From: Hyphomonas sediminis
GTDB taxonomy: Bacteria; Pseudomonadota; Alphaproteobacteria; Caulobacterales; Hyphomonadaceae
Reading direction: 5' to 3'
Length of the DNA: 64,000 nucleotides
Assembly: GCF_019679475.1 (NCBI RefSeq)
Contig: NZ_JAIEZP010000001.1
Location: 3,224,001 to 3,288,000, forward strand
Shown: positions 17,421-26,820 of the stretch, piece by piece
Numbering within the stretch: position 1 is the first letter of the stretch
Layout: each line of letters starts with the position of its first letter
Made by a program: the position numbers and the translations under genes
The notes under the pieces: generated by a model
What the model was told of the DNA's origin: nothing
Databases searched by the model: none
Seen by the model: the letters and a program-made list of their open reading frames with translations, nothing else

Positions 17421-18917
17421 ATGACCGACGCCGCCACCCCAAGCCAGACAAGCTCTTCCATTGCTCCGGGCTACATGACCGGGTACGGAACAAAGCAATA
17501 CCGAGCCTATGTGCTCGGGTCGCTCCTGCTGGTCTACATCTTCAACTTCATTGACCGCTCAATCTTTGCGATCCTGACCGAACCCATGCGGAAGAGTCTT
17601 CAACTTGAAGACTGGCATATGGGCATCCTCGGCGGATTGGCGTTTGCCATCTTCTACACCACGCTGGGCATCCCGATTGCACGCATTGCAGAACGCCGCA
17701 GCCGGATGACGATCATTGTCATTTCACTGGCGCTTTGGAGCCTGATGACGGTGCTGTGCGGCTTTGCTGTCAGCTTCATGACGCTGTTCCTTTTCCGGAT
17801 GCTTGTCGGCGTGGGGGAAGCAGGCTGCACACCGCCGGCACAGTCGGTGATTGCAGATTATTTCAAGCCGGGCAGCCGGGCGACTGCAGCGTCGATCTAC
17901 GCGCTTGGCGTTCCGCTTGGCGGGATGATTGCCGGCCTCGCTGGCGGCCCGATCAACGATTATGTGACTGGCCACAATGTCCACGCGCTCCTGGGCAATC
18001 TCGGAATGGGCTGGGCACAGAACCTGGTCGATTGGGAAAATGTCGAAGGCTGGCGGATCGCCTTTGTCGCCGTCGGCCTACCTGGGGTTGTGTTTGCGAT
18101 CATCATCGGGATGACCGTAAAGGAACCGCCGCGCGGATATTCTGACCCGCCCGGAGCTGTGAAAATCGAACGGGAAACTTTCGGCGCCGCACTGAAAGTC
18201 CTGATGCAGAAACCAACTTATGTGCACGTCGTGCTTGGCGCCGCAATCGCCTCCTTCGCGGGCTACGGCATCGCTCAGTTTTCAACATCCTTCCTCATGC
18301 GGGTGCACAAGCTGACCCTTAGCGAAGCGGCGCTGATTTTCTCGCTGGTGCTCGGCCTCATGGCGGCGCTTGGAGTGTTCCTGTCCGGCTTCCTTGCTGA
18401 CCGGCTTTCGAAACGTCACCCCCGCGCTCTTTCCTGGATGCCCGCACTCGGGATGGGACTTTCCGTACCGCTCTACTGGCTCGGCTATCTCAGCCCGTCG
18501 ATCGCGCTAATGCTACCTCCGCTGATGCTCGCCGCAACACTGCACTACTTCTATCTCGGACCGATGTACGCCGTCTCAGCCGGTGTGGTGGACGCCCGGA
18601 CACGCGCAACATCCGTTGCAATTACACTGTTTGCGGTCAATCTCATCGGCATTGGCCTCGGCCCGACGGTCGCAGGCTTCCTGTCTACCGGCCTGAAAAC
18701 CATGTTCCTCAATGGTCATGACCTCAACCTCACGCTGAGCATCTGCAAGGCCGCTGTCGACCTCTCAGCCGAACAGATCGCGGCCTGCACATCTTCTGAC
18801 GCAAACGGCGTGAAGTGGGCAATCGTCATCTTCACGACGCTCTATGGATGGGCGGCAATACATTACATGATCGCGGGCAAGACGCTTGGCCGTGACATGC
18901 TTCCAAAAACTGCGTAA
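17421..18917 (+). CDS. MFS transporter, Spinster-like (second of a tandem pair)
   Basis: This 498-residue paralogue of the upstream transporter keeps its landmarks: NFIDRSIFAILTEP, GIPIARIAERRSR, GVGEAGCTPPAQSVIADYF and TVKEPPRGYSDPPGA. It begins 37 bases after the first gene with its own ribosome binding site (GTGGAG), so the two are probably co-transcribed and may carry related substrates. The extracellular insert near the end again holds two cysteines (ICKAAVDLSAEQIAACTSS). thrB follows 11 bases downstream and may share the message. Confidence 0.88.
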   Translation: MTDAATPSQTSSSIAPGYMTGYGTKQYRAYVLGSLLLVYIFNFIDRSIFAILTEPMRKSLQLEDWHMGILGGLAFAIFYTTLGIPIARIAERRSRMTIIVISLALWSLMTVLCGFAVSFMTLFLFRMLVGVGEAGCTPPAQSVIADYFKPGSRATAASIYALGVPLGGMIAGLAGGPINDYVTGHNVHALLGNLGMGWAQNLVDWENVEGWRIAFVAVGLPGVVFAIIIGMTVKEPPRGYSDPPGAVKIERETFGAALKVLMQKPTYVHVVLGAAIASFAGYGIAQFSTSFLMRVHKLTLSEAALIFSLVLGLMAALGVFLSGFLADRLSKRHPRALSWMPALGMGLSVPLYWLGYLSPSIALMLPPLMLAATLHYFYLGPMYAVSAGVVDARTRATSVAITLFAVNLIGIGLGPTVAGFLSTGLKTMFLNGHDLNLTLSICKAAVDLSAEQIAACTSSDANGVKWAIVIFTTLYGWAAIHYMIAGKTLGRDMLPKTA

Positions 18918-18928
18918 GTGCGCCGCCT

Positions 18929-19915
18929 ATGGCGGTATACACACAGGTTTCTGACGAAGCGCTCGCAAGCTTCCTCGCCGAGTATGATCTCGGCGAGGCG
19001 CTGGCATTCAAGGGCATTGCCGAAGGCGTAGAGAACTCGAACTATTATCTCGAGACGCGCAAGGGCCGGTACATTCTCACCCTGTTTGAAAAGCGGGTGA
19101 ACGCGGCGGACCTGCCGTATTTCATCGGTCTAAAGCAGCACCTCTCGGCGCAGGGTTTCCCGTGTCCGCAGCCGGTGATGGGGCGCGACGGCGAAACGCT
19201 GCGCACGCTGGAAGGCCGCCCGGCGGTGATCGTCACCTTCCTCGAAGGTCTGTCACCCAAGCGCCCAAACGCAAAGCAGTGCCGTTCGCTCGGCGAAGGC
19301 CTCGCCCGGATGCATCTGGCGCTGGCCGGCTTTGACGGACAGCGGGCAAACGCGCTTGGCCCCTCGGCCTGGGGGCGCATGTGGGGAGGCCGTGCGGCAG
19401 ACGCGGACGCGCTCACGCCCGGCCTCTCGCAGGAAGTGAATGCCTGTTTCGAGCGGATCAATGCGGCCCGCGCCTTTGCCGGAGAGCTTCCGCGCGGCAC
19501 GATCCATGCCGACCTTTTCCCCGACAACGCCTTTTTCCTGGGCGACACGTTCACCGGCGCGATCGACTTCTATTTCGCCTGCACAGACGCCCTCGCCTAT
19601 GACCTCGCCGTATGCCTGAACTCCTGGGCATTCGAGGAGGGCAACGCGACCGATGCTTCGCGCCTGGAATACAATTTTTCCAAGGGGGCGGCGCTGATTG
19701 CAGGCTACCAGTCCATTCGCCCGCTGGAGGCCGCGGAACTGGCCGCGCTGCCCGCACTCTGCCTCGGTTCGGCGATGCGTTTCTTCCTGACGCGGCTAGC
19801 GGACTGGTCCTCTACGCCGGCCGGTGCCCTCGTCCGGCCCAAAAACCCCCTTGAATACGCCGCCCGGCTGGCTTTCCATCGCAAGATGGAAACCGCCGAA
19901 GGCTATGGGGCATGA
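18929..19915 (+). CDS. thrB: Homoserine kinase (aminoglycoside-phosphotransferase-like type)
   Basis: The 328-residue protein belongs to the alphaproteobacterial ThrB family with a choline-kinase/APH fold, not the GHMP kinase fold of E. coli ThrB. It phosphorylates homoserine in threonine synthesis. Visible features are FKGIAEGVENSNYYLET near the N-terminus, the catalytic loop GTIHADLFPDNAFF (about 190-203) and the metal-binding IDFYFACTDALAYDLAV. Its stop overlaps the next start (ATGA at 19912-19915). Confidence 0.93.
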   Translation: MAVYTQVSDEALASFLAEYDLGEALAFKGIAEGVENSNYYLETRKGRYILTLFEKRVNAADLPYFIGLKQHLSAQGFPCPQPVMGRDGETLRTLEGRPAVIVTFLEGLSPKRPNAKQCRSLGEGLARMHLALAGFDGQRANALGPSAWGRMWGGRAADADALTPGLSQEVNACFERINAARAFAGELPRGTIHADLFPDNAFFLGDTFTGAIDFYFACTDALAYDLAVCLNSWAFEEGNATDASRLEYNFSKGAALIAGYQSIRPLEAAELAALPALCLGSAMRFFLTRLADWSSTPAGALVRPKNPLEYAARLAFHRKMETAEGYGA

Positions 19916-20502
19916 CCGTCCGCACTGCTGCAGACCCTCCTCTTCCTGAGCTAGCGCCACAGAGCGAGCTGCCCGCTTATGCGATGGCAGCACGCCCGCA
20001 CCGTGTGAAACGGGTGAAGCTGGCGCTGTTCCTTTCCTCTCTGGCCGCCTGCGCGGGCGTGGCCATCATCGGCTTTCTGGTAATAGCGGCCGGCTTCATA
20101 GCCCTGGGCATTGCGGGCCGAAGTGGCGACTTTGCCATCAGCAACAATGATTTTGGCAGCGGCGTGCTGCTGGCCGCGCAGCTTTCGGCAATGAATTTTG
20201 TGCTGTTCTTCGTAACGGTTCCGGCCGCTGCGCTGGCCCTTGGCCTTTCCATTGCGCGCTTCCCCGGCCGGGGCATCGCGGGCGTAAAACCCTATCTGCG
20301 CTGGGGCGCGATATGGGGCGCCATTCTGGTCGGGGGAACGACGTGTCTGTTCGGCCTGTTCGGCGGGGCTGCCTCTGCTGCCGGTGCCCTCATCTGCGGG
20401 GCGGCCATCGGCGGATTGGCGGGCTCCTTCTGCGGCTTCCTCTTCCACGCCATCGTGCAGCCCGCGCGCCAGCTGACGGAATTGGATGTGAGTGTCTTCT
20501 GA
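19912..20502 (+). CDS. Membrane protein of unknown function
   Basis: The 196-residue product has a Pro-rich cytoplasmic N-terminus and a basic patch (RPHRVKRVK). Four hydrophobic segments lie near 38-68, 83-108, 124-142 and 145-170. I recognise no domain. Translational coupling to thrB (4-base overlap) and the 43-base gap to rnhA place it in a small housekeeping operon, but its role is unknown. Confidence 0.65.
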   Translation: MTVRTAADPPLPELAPQSELPAYAMAARPHRVKRVKLALFLSSLAACAGVAIIGFLVIAAGFIALGIAGRSGDFAISNNDFGSGVLLAAQLSAMNFVLFFVTVPAAALALGLSIARFPGRGIAGVKPYLRWGAIWGAILVGGTTCLFGLFGGAASAAGALICGAAIGGLAGSFCGFLFHAIVQPARQLTELDVSVF

Positions 20503-20545
20503 TCCCGGCTTGACGCGGCCAGCAAAGCCCCGCACCCCGCCTGCC

Positions 20546-20995
20546 ATGACTGATGATATCATTGAAATCTGGACCGATGGCGCTTGCAGCGGAAATCCCG
20601 GCCCCGGCGGCTGGGGCGCGCTGATCCGCTGGAACGGGCACGAGAAAGAGCTTTATGGCGGCGATCCGGCCACTACGAACAACCGCATGGAAATGATGGC
20701 GGTGGTCGAGGCGCTGAACGCGCTGAAGCGGCCCTCCAAGATCACCCTGCATGTGGATTCAACCTATGTGAAGGACGGCCTGACCAAGTGGATCAAGGGC
20801 TGGAAGCGCAATGGCTGGAAAACCGCCAGCAAGCAGCCTGTGAAAAATCAGGAGCTCTGGATGGCGATGGATGAGGCCTGCAAGCGCCACGACATCACCT
20901 GGAAATGGGTGAAGGGCCATAATGGCGACGAAGGCAACGAGCGCGCCGATGCGCTGGCCCGCCTGGGCACGGAAGAAGCCCGCGGCCGGAAATAA
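20546..20995 (+). CDS. rnhA: Ribonuclease HI
   Basis: The 149-residue enzyme degrades the RNA strand of RNA-DNA hybrids. The complete active site is present at positions nearly identical to E. coli: Asp11 ([16 protein letters not shown]), Glu49 ([13 protein letters not shown]), Asp71 (HVDSTYV), His125 and Asp135 ([16 protein letters not shown]). The basic handle helix ([13 protein letters not shown]) is also present. The ATG at 20546 is preferred to an upstream GTG because the family sequence begins there. A strong terminator follows at 21030. Confidence 0.97.
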   Translation: MTDDIIEIWTDGACSGNPGPGGWGALIRWNGHEKELYGGDPATTNNRMEMMAVVEALNALKRPSKITLHVDSTYVKDGLTKWIKGWKRNGWKTASKQPVKNQELWMAMDEACKRHDITWKWVKGHNGDEGNERADALARLGTEEARGRK

Positions 20996-21029
20996 TCCGC
21001 CGCCTGACATGCAGACCGTAAAATGCCAA

Positions 21030-21070
21030 AACGCCCGGAGAGCAGCACTCTCCGGGCGTTTGATTTTTTT
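21030..21070 (+). terminator. Rho-independent terminator after rnhA
   Basis: A 12-bp perfect stem (AACGCCCGGAGA at 21030-21041 with its complement at 21049-21060) has a 7-base loop and is followed by TGATTTTTTT. It separates rnhA from the convergent ctrA gene. Confidence 0.88.
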
Positions 21071-21087
21071 CAGACGATGTCAGACGC

Positions 21088-21801
21088 TCAGGCGGCTTCT
21101 TCGATCTCGCCGGTCTTTTGGCTCGGACGCGGATCACGGAGCACATATCCACGGCCCCAGACGGTCTCGATGTAGTGGTTGCCGCCGGTGGCCTGCTGCA
21201 GTTTTTTGCGCAGCTTACAGATGAAGACGTCGATGATCTTCAGTTCCGGCTCGTCCAGACCGCCATAGAGGTGGTTGAGGAACATTTCCTTGGTCAGCGT
21301 GGTGCCCTTGCGCAGCGAGAGCAGCTCGAACATCGCATACTCTTTGCCGGTCAGGTGAACGCGCTCGCCTTCCACTTCAACCGTTTTTGCGTCGAGGTTT
21401 ACAACGATCTCACCCGTGCGGATCACGCTTTCAGCATGGCCTTTGGAGCGGCGCACGATGGCAGTGATACGGGCGATCAGCTCGTCCTTGTTGAACGGCT
21501 TGGTGAGATAGTCGTCAGCGCCGTAGCCGAGCGTTTTCACCTTCGCTTCGATGTCCGGGTTGCCCGAGAGGATCATCACAGGCGTGTTCACGCGGCTCAT
21601 CCGGAGCTGCTTGAGAACTTCAAAACCGGTAATATCCGGCAGTGACAGATCCAGAAGGATCATGTCGAATTCATAGACCTTACCGATGTCAACGCCATCT
21701 TCCCCCAGGTCTGTGAGGTATACATTGAAGCCAGCGGCTTTGAGCATCAGCTCGATCGAGCGAGCCAGAGCCCGGTCATCTTCAATTAGCAGGACGCGCA
21801 T
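21088..21801 (-). CDS. ctrA: Cell-cycle response regulator CtrA
   Basis: This 237-residue OmpR-type regulator matches CtrA closely. The receiver domain has acidic residues at 8-9, phospho-acceptor Asp51 and Lys in LTKPFNKDE. The winged-helix DNA-binding domain includes [32 protein letters not shown]. The protein ends in Ala-Ala, as in Caulobacter CtrA, where that tail is the ClpXP recognition signal. CtrA controls replication, flagellar and division genes in dimorphic alphaproteobacteria. The upstream region contains TTAA-type half-sites fitting autoregulation. Its neighbours are flagellar-placement genes flhG and flhF. Confidence 0.97.
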   Translation of the reverse strand: MRVLLIEDDRALARSIELMLKAAGFNVYLTDLGEDGVDIGKVYEFDMILLDLSLPDITGFEVLKQLRMSRVNTPVMILSGNPDIEAKVKTLGYGADDYLTKPFNKDELIARITAIVRRSKGHAESVIRTGEIVVNLDAKTVEVEGERVHLTGKEYAMFELLSLRKGTTLTKEMFLNHLYGGLDEPELKIIDVFICKLRKKLQQATGGNHYIETVWGRGYVLRDPRPSQKTGEIEEAA

Positions 21802-21844
21802 CGCTCGTCTCCCGAATCATCTTAAGGTCAGTCGTACCCGGTTT

Positions 21845-21889
21845 GGTTAACAATGTGAATCCTAACGCAGCTTTATTAACAGGTATTAA
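21845..21889 (-). promoter_or_regulatory. Candidate CtrA half-sites upstream of ctrA
   Basis: TTAA-N6-TTAA occurs at 21876-21889, and GTTAACC is read on the minus strand at 21845-21851, 44-88 bases before the ctrA start. The classical site is TTAA-N7-TTAA; the spacing here is one base short, so the call rests on clustering and on the known autoregulation of ctrA. Confidence 0.4.
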
Positions 21890-21935
21890 AAAAGCGTTGG
21901 ACCACAGATGAAATGATTCACTTTCCCTGAACGGA

Positions 21936-22772
21936 TCAGTTGCCAAGCTCAGCTTGAGCCTGCCCCATGACAACTTGCGCGACGGCAAGAACGTCCTGAA
22001 CAGGCTGAGCCTGGGAATCAATCGACATCAGCGTCTTCTGGCAGCGGATGGCGTCTCTTACCTTCGGGTCGCGCATCACCGTTCCGGCAAGACGCGGCCT
22101 GAAGCCTAGGAAAGTCTGACAGGCACGAGCGATCGCTTCGTAGGTCCGTTGACCTGCGGCGCGGGTGTCAGCCTGGTTGATACAAATGACCGGCTCCACC
22201 GAAGGTGCGTACCCACGCAGCACCTTGATGAATGCGTAAGCGTCCGTCATCGACGCCGGGTCATCCGTAATCACGATCAGCGCCTTATCGCCCGAGCGGG
22301 CAAGACGCATACAGTTCGCCTCGATGCCTGCACCGAGATCGATAACCACGTGATCATATTGTAGCGCAAGCGCCGAGAGGCCGGCGGCCAGGCGAGCGAC
22401 TTCCTCGGTCGGCAGTTCGGCAAGCGCGCCAGAACCAGAACGGCCCGGCAGCACATCGAACCCGCCATGTCCTGCACCGCCATCAACCGGGGTCACTGCG
22501 TCTTCCAGCTCAACCCAGCCAGCGACGACTGCAGCAAGATCTGTCTCCGGCGCGATGCCAAGCTGCACGTCGACGTTGGCCAAGCCCAGGTCACCATCAA
22601 CGAGCAGCACTCGGCGCCCGGACTGCGCCAGTGATGAGGCCAGAGAAATAGACACGAATGTCTTGCCGACCCCGCCCTTGCCGCTAGCAACGGTGATGAT
22701 GGAAGCCGGAGTCACCCGCGGAGGGGGGCGAACAGCGGGCCGGTCCTGCGATCTGCGAAGTGCAAAGCTCAT
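21936..22772 (-). CDS. flhG: FlhG/FleN (MotR-like) MinD-family ATPase
   Basis: The 278-residue SIMIBI ATPase has an intact deviant Walker A (GKGGVGKT, 31-38), a second Asp motif (DGDLGLANVD) and a Walker B-like VIDLGAG. FlhG controls flagellar number and works with FlhF at the pole. Other FlhG proteins carry an N-terminal DQAxxLR activator helix; here the N-terminus is a basic, Pro-rich MSFALRRSQDRPAVRPPPR and that motif is not visible. The gene starts 3 bases after the flhF stop, so the two are translationally linked. Confidence 0.85.
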   Translation of the reverse strand: MSFALRRSQDRPAVRPPPRVTPASIITVASGKGGVGKTFVSISLASSLAQSGRRVLLVDGDLGLANVDVQLGIAPETDLAAVVAGWVELEDAVTPVDGGAGHGGFDVLPGRSGSGALAELPTEEVARLAAGLSALALQYDHVVIDLGAGIEANCMRLARSGDKALIVITDDPASMTDAYAFIKVLRGYAPSVEPVICINQADTRAAGQRTYEAIARACQTFLGFRPRLAGTVMRDPKVRDAIRCQKTLMSIDSQAQPVQDVLAVAQVVMGQAQAELGN

Positions 22773-22775
22773 GGA

Positions 22776-23783
22776 TCAGGCAGCTCCTTTAAGGGCAATT
22801 ACATCGCCGCGGGCGTCTTCCATGAGAAGCGCCGCCAGGCGCGAAGGCGCGGCCGGAACGAGGCCTCCTCCGATGAAGGGGGTGATTGCCAGATGCGAGA
22901 AAGCGATACCCGAGGAAGTCAGAGCCGCGATGGCCCCGCCCCGGCGCCGAACGACGTCCAACTTGGTAAGGATAGCGCGGCGGACCCCAGCGCGATGAAA
23001 CGCGCGGGCAGATTCAGCAAGATCGTCCGGGTGCCCCTCCGCAGAAAGTACAAGCACCGGTTCTGCGCGAATAGCGGCAACAAGATCACCGAGGCTGGCG
23101 AGATCATCGCCTTCGAACGGATTGATCGCCGGAAGATCGATCACGCAGCGGCGGCTCTCCTTGCGCAGTGAGCGCAGCTCGGAAAACAACGTATCCGGCG
23201 TCTCAGCGATACGAATTTGATCCCGCTCGCGCTCGAGATAAGCAGCCAGCTGCTCACCAGCAGCAGACCCATCAAGGTCGGCTGCAAGCGGCGTGATCTC
23301 AGTGCGCGCAACCGATGCGCGACGGGTAAGCTTGGCGGCAGTGGATGTGCGGCCATGTCCGGGCGGGCCGACCAGCAGGATGTCGCGGTCGAGGCGCGCC
23401 GGGATTGGGTCACATGTCACGAGGCGAGAAAGCCCCTCAGCCATCGCCTCTTCCGGCGTCGTAAATTCACCCGGGCGGCGGCCAGCGCCTTCATTCGCAA
23501 CCCGTTCTGCGAAGCGCTGCGGGGCACCATGCCAGAGCAGCGCATCCCGGACGCGCGCGAAGAGCGGATTGTCCACACCCCGCCCATGGCCCAGGCTGCG
23601 ATCGCGCAGGAAAACGGGTTCGTTTCCGATTGCCGAAGCGCCCTTGCGGTCGGTGGCCGCACGCACTTCGACGCCGCCGTCCACTTCGCGTTCGGACAGA
23701 ATGACCGCATCCTCGCCCATCTCCGCAAAGATCATCGCCTTGGCAGCTTCCATCGATTCTGCGGCGAACATCTTCATGCGCAT
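22776..23783 (-). CDS. flhF: FlhF-like flagellar SRP-type GTPase with degraded nucleotide motifs
   Basis: This 335-residue protein is read as FlhF from its N-terminus (MKMFAAESMEAAKAMIFAEMG), the SRP-GTPase-like layout and its flhG partner. The P-loop at 139-147 is GPPGHGRTS, with Arg145 where GTPases need Lys. The G2 segment keeps AAGEQL (175-180) but has lost the usual TYR part. G3 is DLPAI (216-220) in place of DTAGR. G4 TKLD (273-276) remains. FlhF normally recruits the flagellar base to the pole; this copy may bind nucleotide weakly or not at all. There is a 225-base gap upstream with a TTAACC half-site. Confidence 0.78.
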   Translation of the reverse strand: MRMKMFAAESMEAAKAMIFAEMGEDAVILSEREVDGGVEVRAATDRKGASAIGNEPVFLRDRSLGHGRGVDNPLFARVRDALLWHGAPQRFAERVANEGAGRRPGEFTTPEEAMAEGLSRLVTCDPIPARLDRDILLVGPPGHGRTSTAAKLTRRASVARTEITPLAADLDGSAAGEQLAAYLERERDQIRIAETPDTLFSELRSLRKESRRCVIDLPAINPFEGDDLASLGDLVAAIRAEPVLVLSAEGHPDDLAESARAFHRAGVRRAILTKLDVVRRRGGAIAALTSSGIAFSHLAITPFIGGGLVPAAPSRLAALLMEDARGDVIALKGAA

Positions 23784-24023
23784 GGGCGTCGTGTCCTTGA
23801 AGCTACGCTTGTGCGGCAGGGATTTGAGTGATTCTCAGGGGCGCCGCTGAACTCAGGACGATCAAGCCGCCCAAAGGTTAATTTTTTCCGAAATTGCGTT
23901 AGGGTTTACAGGAAATTCAGCAAACATCCCCAGCTTCCATCGTAGCCAGGACGCGTTTCGCCTGCCCCCTCGCCAGCCGGCGGCTGTGCTCTAGTTTACC
24001 GGACACGAATGGAGATGACCGCC

Positions 24024-24425
24024 ATGCCGATCACAGAGATCCTTGCTATTCTGGGACTTGGCGCCGGAGCGGCCATGGGCATGGGGGCTCTCTGCGCACC
24101 GGAATGGGCCGCCGGCGTGGTCCGCTTGAAGGCCGATCCTAAAAAAGGCGGCGGGTATTCAGAGTTCCGTGCGACGTATGGTGGCCTGCTGCTAATGTTG
24201 CACGCCGTCGCCCTTGTGATCGTCCTGATCACGCCGCCCGCCGGCTCCGCGCTGGTTGTCCTGCCGATCGCGCTCGCGTGGCTGGGAGCAGCGTTCGGAC
24301 GGTGCGTGGCGCTGCTGTTTGATCGCCAAAGGCTCGGAAATGCCCGGATCATCCCCATCTGGATGGCAACCGAAGTGGCGCTAAGCCTTGCTATTGCCGC
24401 GCCAGTCCTGCAATTCCTTCCCTGA
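24024..24425 (+). CDS. DUF4345-like small membrane protein
   Basis: The 133-residue protein has four hydrophobic segments: about 5-28, 55-72, 78-97 and 113-130. Between them are the conserved-looking [20 protein letters not shown] and [12 protein letters not shown], which fit the DUF4345 family of unknown function. The ATG at 24024 is preferred because GGAG at 24011-24014 lies 9 bases upstream; ATGs at 24009 and 24015 are alternatives. rluB follows after 25 bases. Confidence 0.65.
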   Translation: MPITEILAILGLGAGAAMGMGALCAPEWAAGVVRLKADPKKGGGYSEFRATYGGLLLMLHAVALVIVLITPPAGSALVVLPIALAWLGAAFGRCVALLFDRQRLGNARIIPIWMATEVALSLAIAAPVLQFLP

Positions 24426-24450
24426 TATCACTCTGGAGAAAGTAGTCACC

Positions 24451-25371
24451 ATGACGGAGCGTCGAGAGACGGGCCGCCCGCGCCGGAAACCTTCCGGCCC
24501 GAAACGCGCCCCCCAATCCCGCAAGCCTTCCGCCGCCCCCACTCCGAAGGACTGGAGCGAGGGCGAACGCATCGCAAAATACCTGGCCCGCGCTGGCATT
24601 GCTTCGCGCCGTGAGGTCGAGCGCTTGATCGAAGCAGGTGAGGTGACGGTCAATGGCCAGAAACTGACCTCGCCGGCCTTCAAGGTCACCGGGAAGGAGC
24701 TGATCAAGGTCGGCAGACGGACGGTTAAAGCGCCGGACGCGACGCGTCTCTGGCGCTATCACAAACCTTCTGGCCTCATCACGACCACGAACGATCCGGC
24801 GGGCCGCCGTACGATATTTGACGAACTTCCAAAATCGCTGCCGCGTGTCGTCACCGTCGGACGGCTCGACCTGACAACCGAAGGCCTGCTGCTGCTGACG
24901 AATGATGGCGAACTCGCCCGGTTCCTGGAACTGCCCAATACCGGGCTGGAACGCACCTATCGCGTGCGCGCCAAGGGAACAGTTACTCAGCTAAAGATCG
25001 ATGAACTGGCCAGTGGCATCACAGTCGAGGGCGTAAAGTATCAGCCCATCAAAGCGGTGTTCGATCGCGAACTCGGCGCCAACTCCTGGCTGACAGTGAC
25101 CCTTACCGAGGGAAAGAACCGCGAAGTCCGCAAGGCTCTGGAGTCTGTCGGGCTGACCGTGAACCGCCTGATCCGGGTCAGCTACGGCCCGTTTGTGCTG
25201 GACGAGCTGAAACCCGGCCAAGTCGAGGAGATCCCCGGCGAGCTGATGAGCGCTGCATTGGCGGAGCTCGGACATGAGGTCAGCGTGGTGGTTGAGAAGC
25301 CGTCCCCTGCCCCAAAGTCACGCCTTGGCAGGCAAGCCCCTTCCGGTAGAGTGAGGCGCAAGCGGTCGTAG
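24451..25371 (+). CDS. rluB: 23S rRNA pseudouridine synthase, RluB/RsuA family
   Basis: The 306-residue protein has a basic N-terminal tail and an S4 RNA-binding domain ([20 protein letters not shown], about 40-80). The synthase domain carries catalytic Asp140 in [16 protein letters not shown] and the motifs [11 protein letters not shown] and [11 protein letters not shown]. It modifies a uridine in the large-subunit rRNA; RluB versus RluE or RsuA specificity is inferred from overall layout. GGAGAAA lies 11 bases before the ATG. The P450 gene begins 31 bases after its stop and may be partly read through from it. Confidence 0.9.
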   Translation: MTERRETGRPRRKPSGPKRAPQSRKPSAAPTPKDWSEGERIAKYLARAGIASRREVERLIEAGEVTVNGQKLTSPAFKVTGKELIKVGRRTVKAPDATRLWRYHKPSGLITTTNDPAGRRTIFDELPKSLPRVVTVGRLDLTTEGLLLLTNDGELARFLELPNTGLERTYRVRAKGTVTQLKIDELASGITVEGVKYQPIKAVFDRELGANSWLTVTLTEGKNREVRKALESVGLTVNRLIRVSYGPFVLDELKPGQVEEIPGELMSAALAELGHEVSVVVEKPSPAPKSRLGRQAPSGRVRRKRS

Positions 25372-25402
25372 ACGCCGCGCGCCTTGCTCTGGAGGAAATT
25401 CG

Positions 25403-26740
25403 ATGTCCGATTCGGCTGTGCTGGCGGTTCCGCCGGACACAAAGAAAGATCCTGCGCGCGCGATGAGTGCGGCGGCGGCGGCGACCTGTGATCAAATCGT
25501 GACACCAGCGGTCTATGCAGATCAATCCACGTTGGATGCTGCGTTCAAACGCCTGCGCGAGGAGGATCCCCTCGCATGGTGTGAACCCGAAGGCTTCCGC
25601 CCCTTCTGGGCTGTAACCAAGCATGCCGACATTATGGAAGTCTCACGCCAAAATCAGCTGTTCACGAACGGTCAACGTGAGATGCTCTCGTATCACGAAG
25701 CCGAAAAAGGCGTGTACGCGAAGTTCGGCCAACCGCACCTGCTCAAAACCCTGGTCCAGCTGGACGATCCGCAGCACTATAAACTGCGCCACCTGACCCA
25801 GGAATGGTTCATGCCGCAGAATGTAAAGAAGCGGGATGACGCCGTGAAGGCGATCGCCAAGCAATATGTCGACCGGATGGAAGACCTGGGAGGCGAATGC
25901 GATTTCCAACGCGATATCGCGTTATATTACCCCCTGCGTGTAATCATGCAGATCCTCGGTGTTCCGGAGTCGGACGAACCGATGATGCTCAAGCTTACAC
26001 AGGAGATATTCGGCGCACAGGATGAAGACCTGATGCGCGATAAATCGCTCGCCGAAGAACGCGATGTGGAAAAAGGCCTCGCTTCGATTCAAGCGACACT
26101 GGCCGAGTTCTTCATGTACTTCACCAACATTACGGCAGACCGTCGCGCCAACGGGAAAGATGATGTCTCCACGGTGATTGCAAACGGCATGATCGATGGC
26201 GAACCAATCGGCCAGCTCGAGGCGATGAGTTATTATATCATTGTTGCCGCAGCAGGACACGACACGACCAGCGCATCCACAGGCGGAGGCGTGCTCGCAA
26301 TGCTGCAGAGCCCCTCCGAGCTGAAGAAGATGATGAACGATCCGAAAGGCATATCGCGCACCGCTGTTGATGAGGCTATCCGTTGGACGACGCCCGTTAA
26401 GCACTTCATGCGCACCGCGCAAGACGATTATATGCTCCGTGGGAAGAACATTCTCAAAGGCGAAAGCCTTCTGCTTTGCTATCCCTCCGGAAATCGTGAC
26501 GAAGAAGTCTTCGACGCCCCCTACTCGTTCCGTGCCGACCGCACGCCAAACAAACTGATTTCCTTTGGCTATGGCGGCCATATGTGTCTTGGGATGCACC
26601 TTGCCCGCCTGGAAATGCAGGCCATCTACGAAGAACTCTTCAGCCGAGTTAAATCGATCGAACTTGCCGGAGAGCCTACTTTCATCAAGGCGAACTTCGT
26701 CGGCGGCCCAAAATCCATCCCTGTCCGGTATAAATTCTGA
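25403..26740 (+). CDS. Cytochrome P450, CYP108 (P450terp)-like
   Basis: This 445-residue soluble P450 has the I-helix oxygen-activation motif AAAGHDTTS, the K-helix EAIRW and the heme loop FGYGGHMCLGMHLA with axial Cys395. The C-terminal third (VKHFMRTAQDDYMLRG, YPSGNRDEEVF, FVGGPKSIPVR) closely resembles what I recall of CYP108A1, the alpha-terpineol hydroxylase. A terpenoid or cyclic-alkyl substrate is therefore likely but not proven. It needs a ferredoxin and reductase, neither of which is in the window. GGAGGAAA precedes the ATG. It is the first gene of a four-gene run ending at 29984. Confidence 0.9.
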   Translation: MSDSAVLAVPPDTKKDPARAMSAAAAATCDQIVTPAVYADQSTLDAAFKRLREEDPLAWCEPEGFRPFWAVTKHADIMEVSRQNQLFTNGQREMLSYHEAEKGVYAKFGQPHLLKTLVQLDDPQHYKLRHLTQEWFMPQNVKKRDDAVKAIAKQYVDRMEDLGGECDFQRDIALYYPLRVIMQILGVPESDEPMMLKLTQEIFGAQDEDLMRDKSLAEERDVEKGLASIQATLAEFFMYFTNITADRRANGKDDVSTVIANGMIDGEPIGQLEAMSYYIIVAAAGHDTTSASTGGGVLAMLQSPSELKKMMNDPKGISRTAVDEAIRWTTPVKHFMRTAQDDYMLRGKNILKGESLLLCYPSGNRDEEVFDAPYSFRADRTPNKLISFGYGGHMCLGMHLARLEMQAIYEELFSRVKSIELAGEPTFIKANFVGGPKSIPVRYKF

Positions 26741-26820
26741 GGCCGCTCGGCAGACAATTATTTACGAGGCCGTGCAGTGGATTGAAGCTGGAAGCGGCCC
26801 ACTCAAACGGGGAAACTTGA

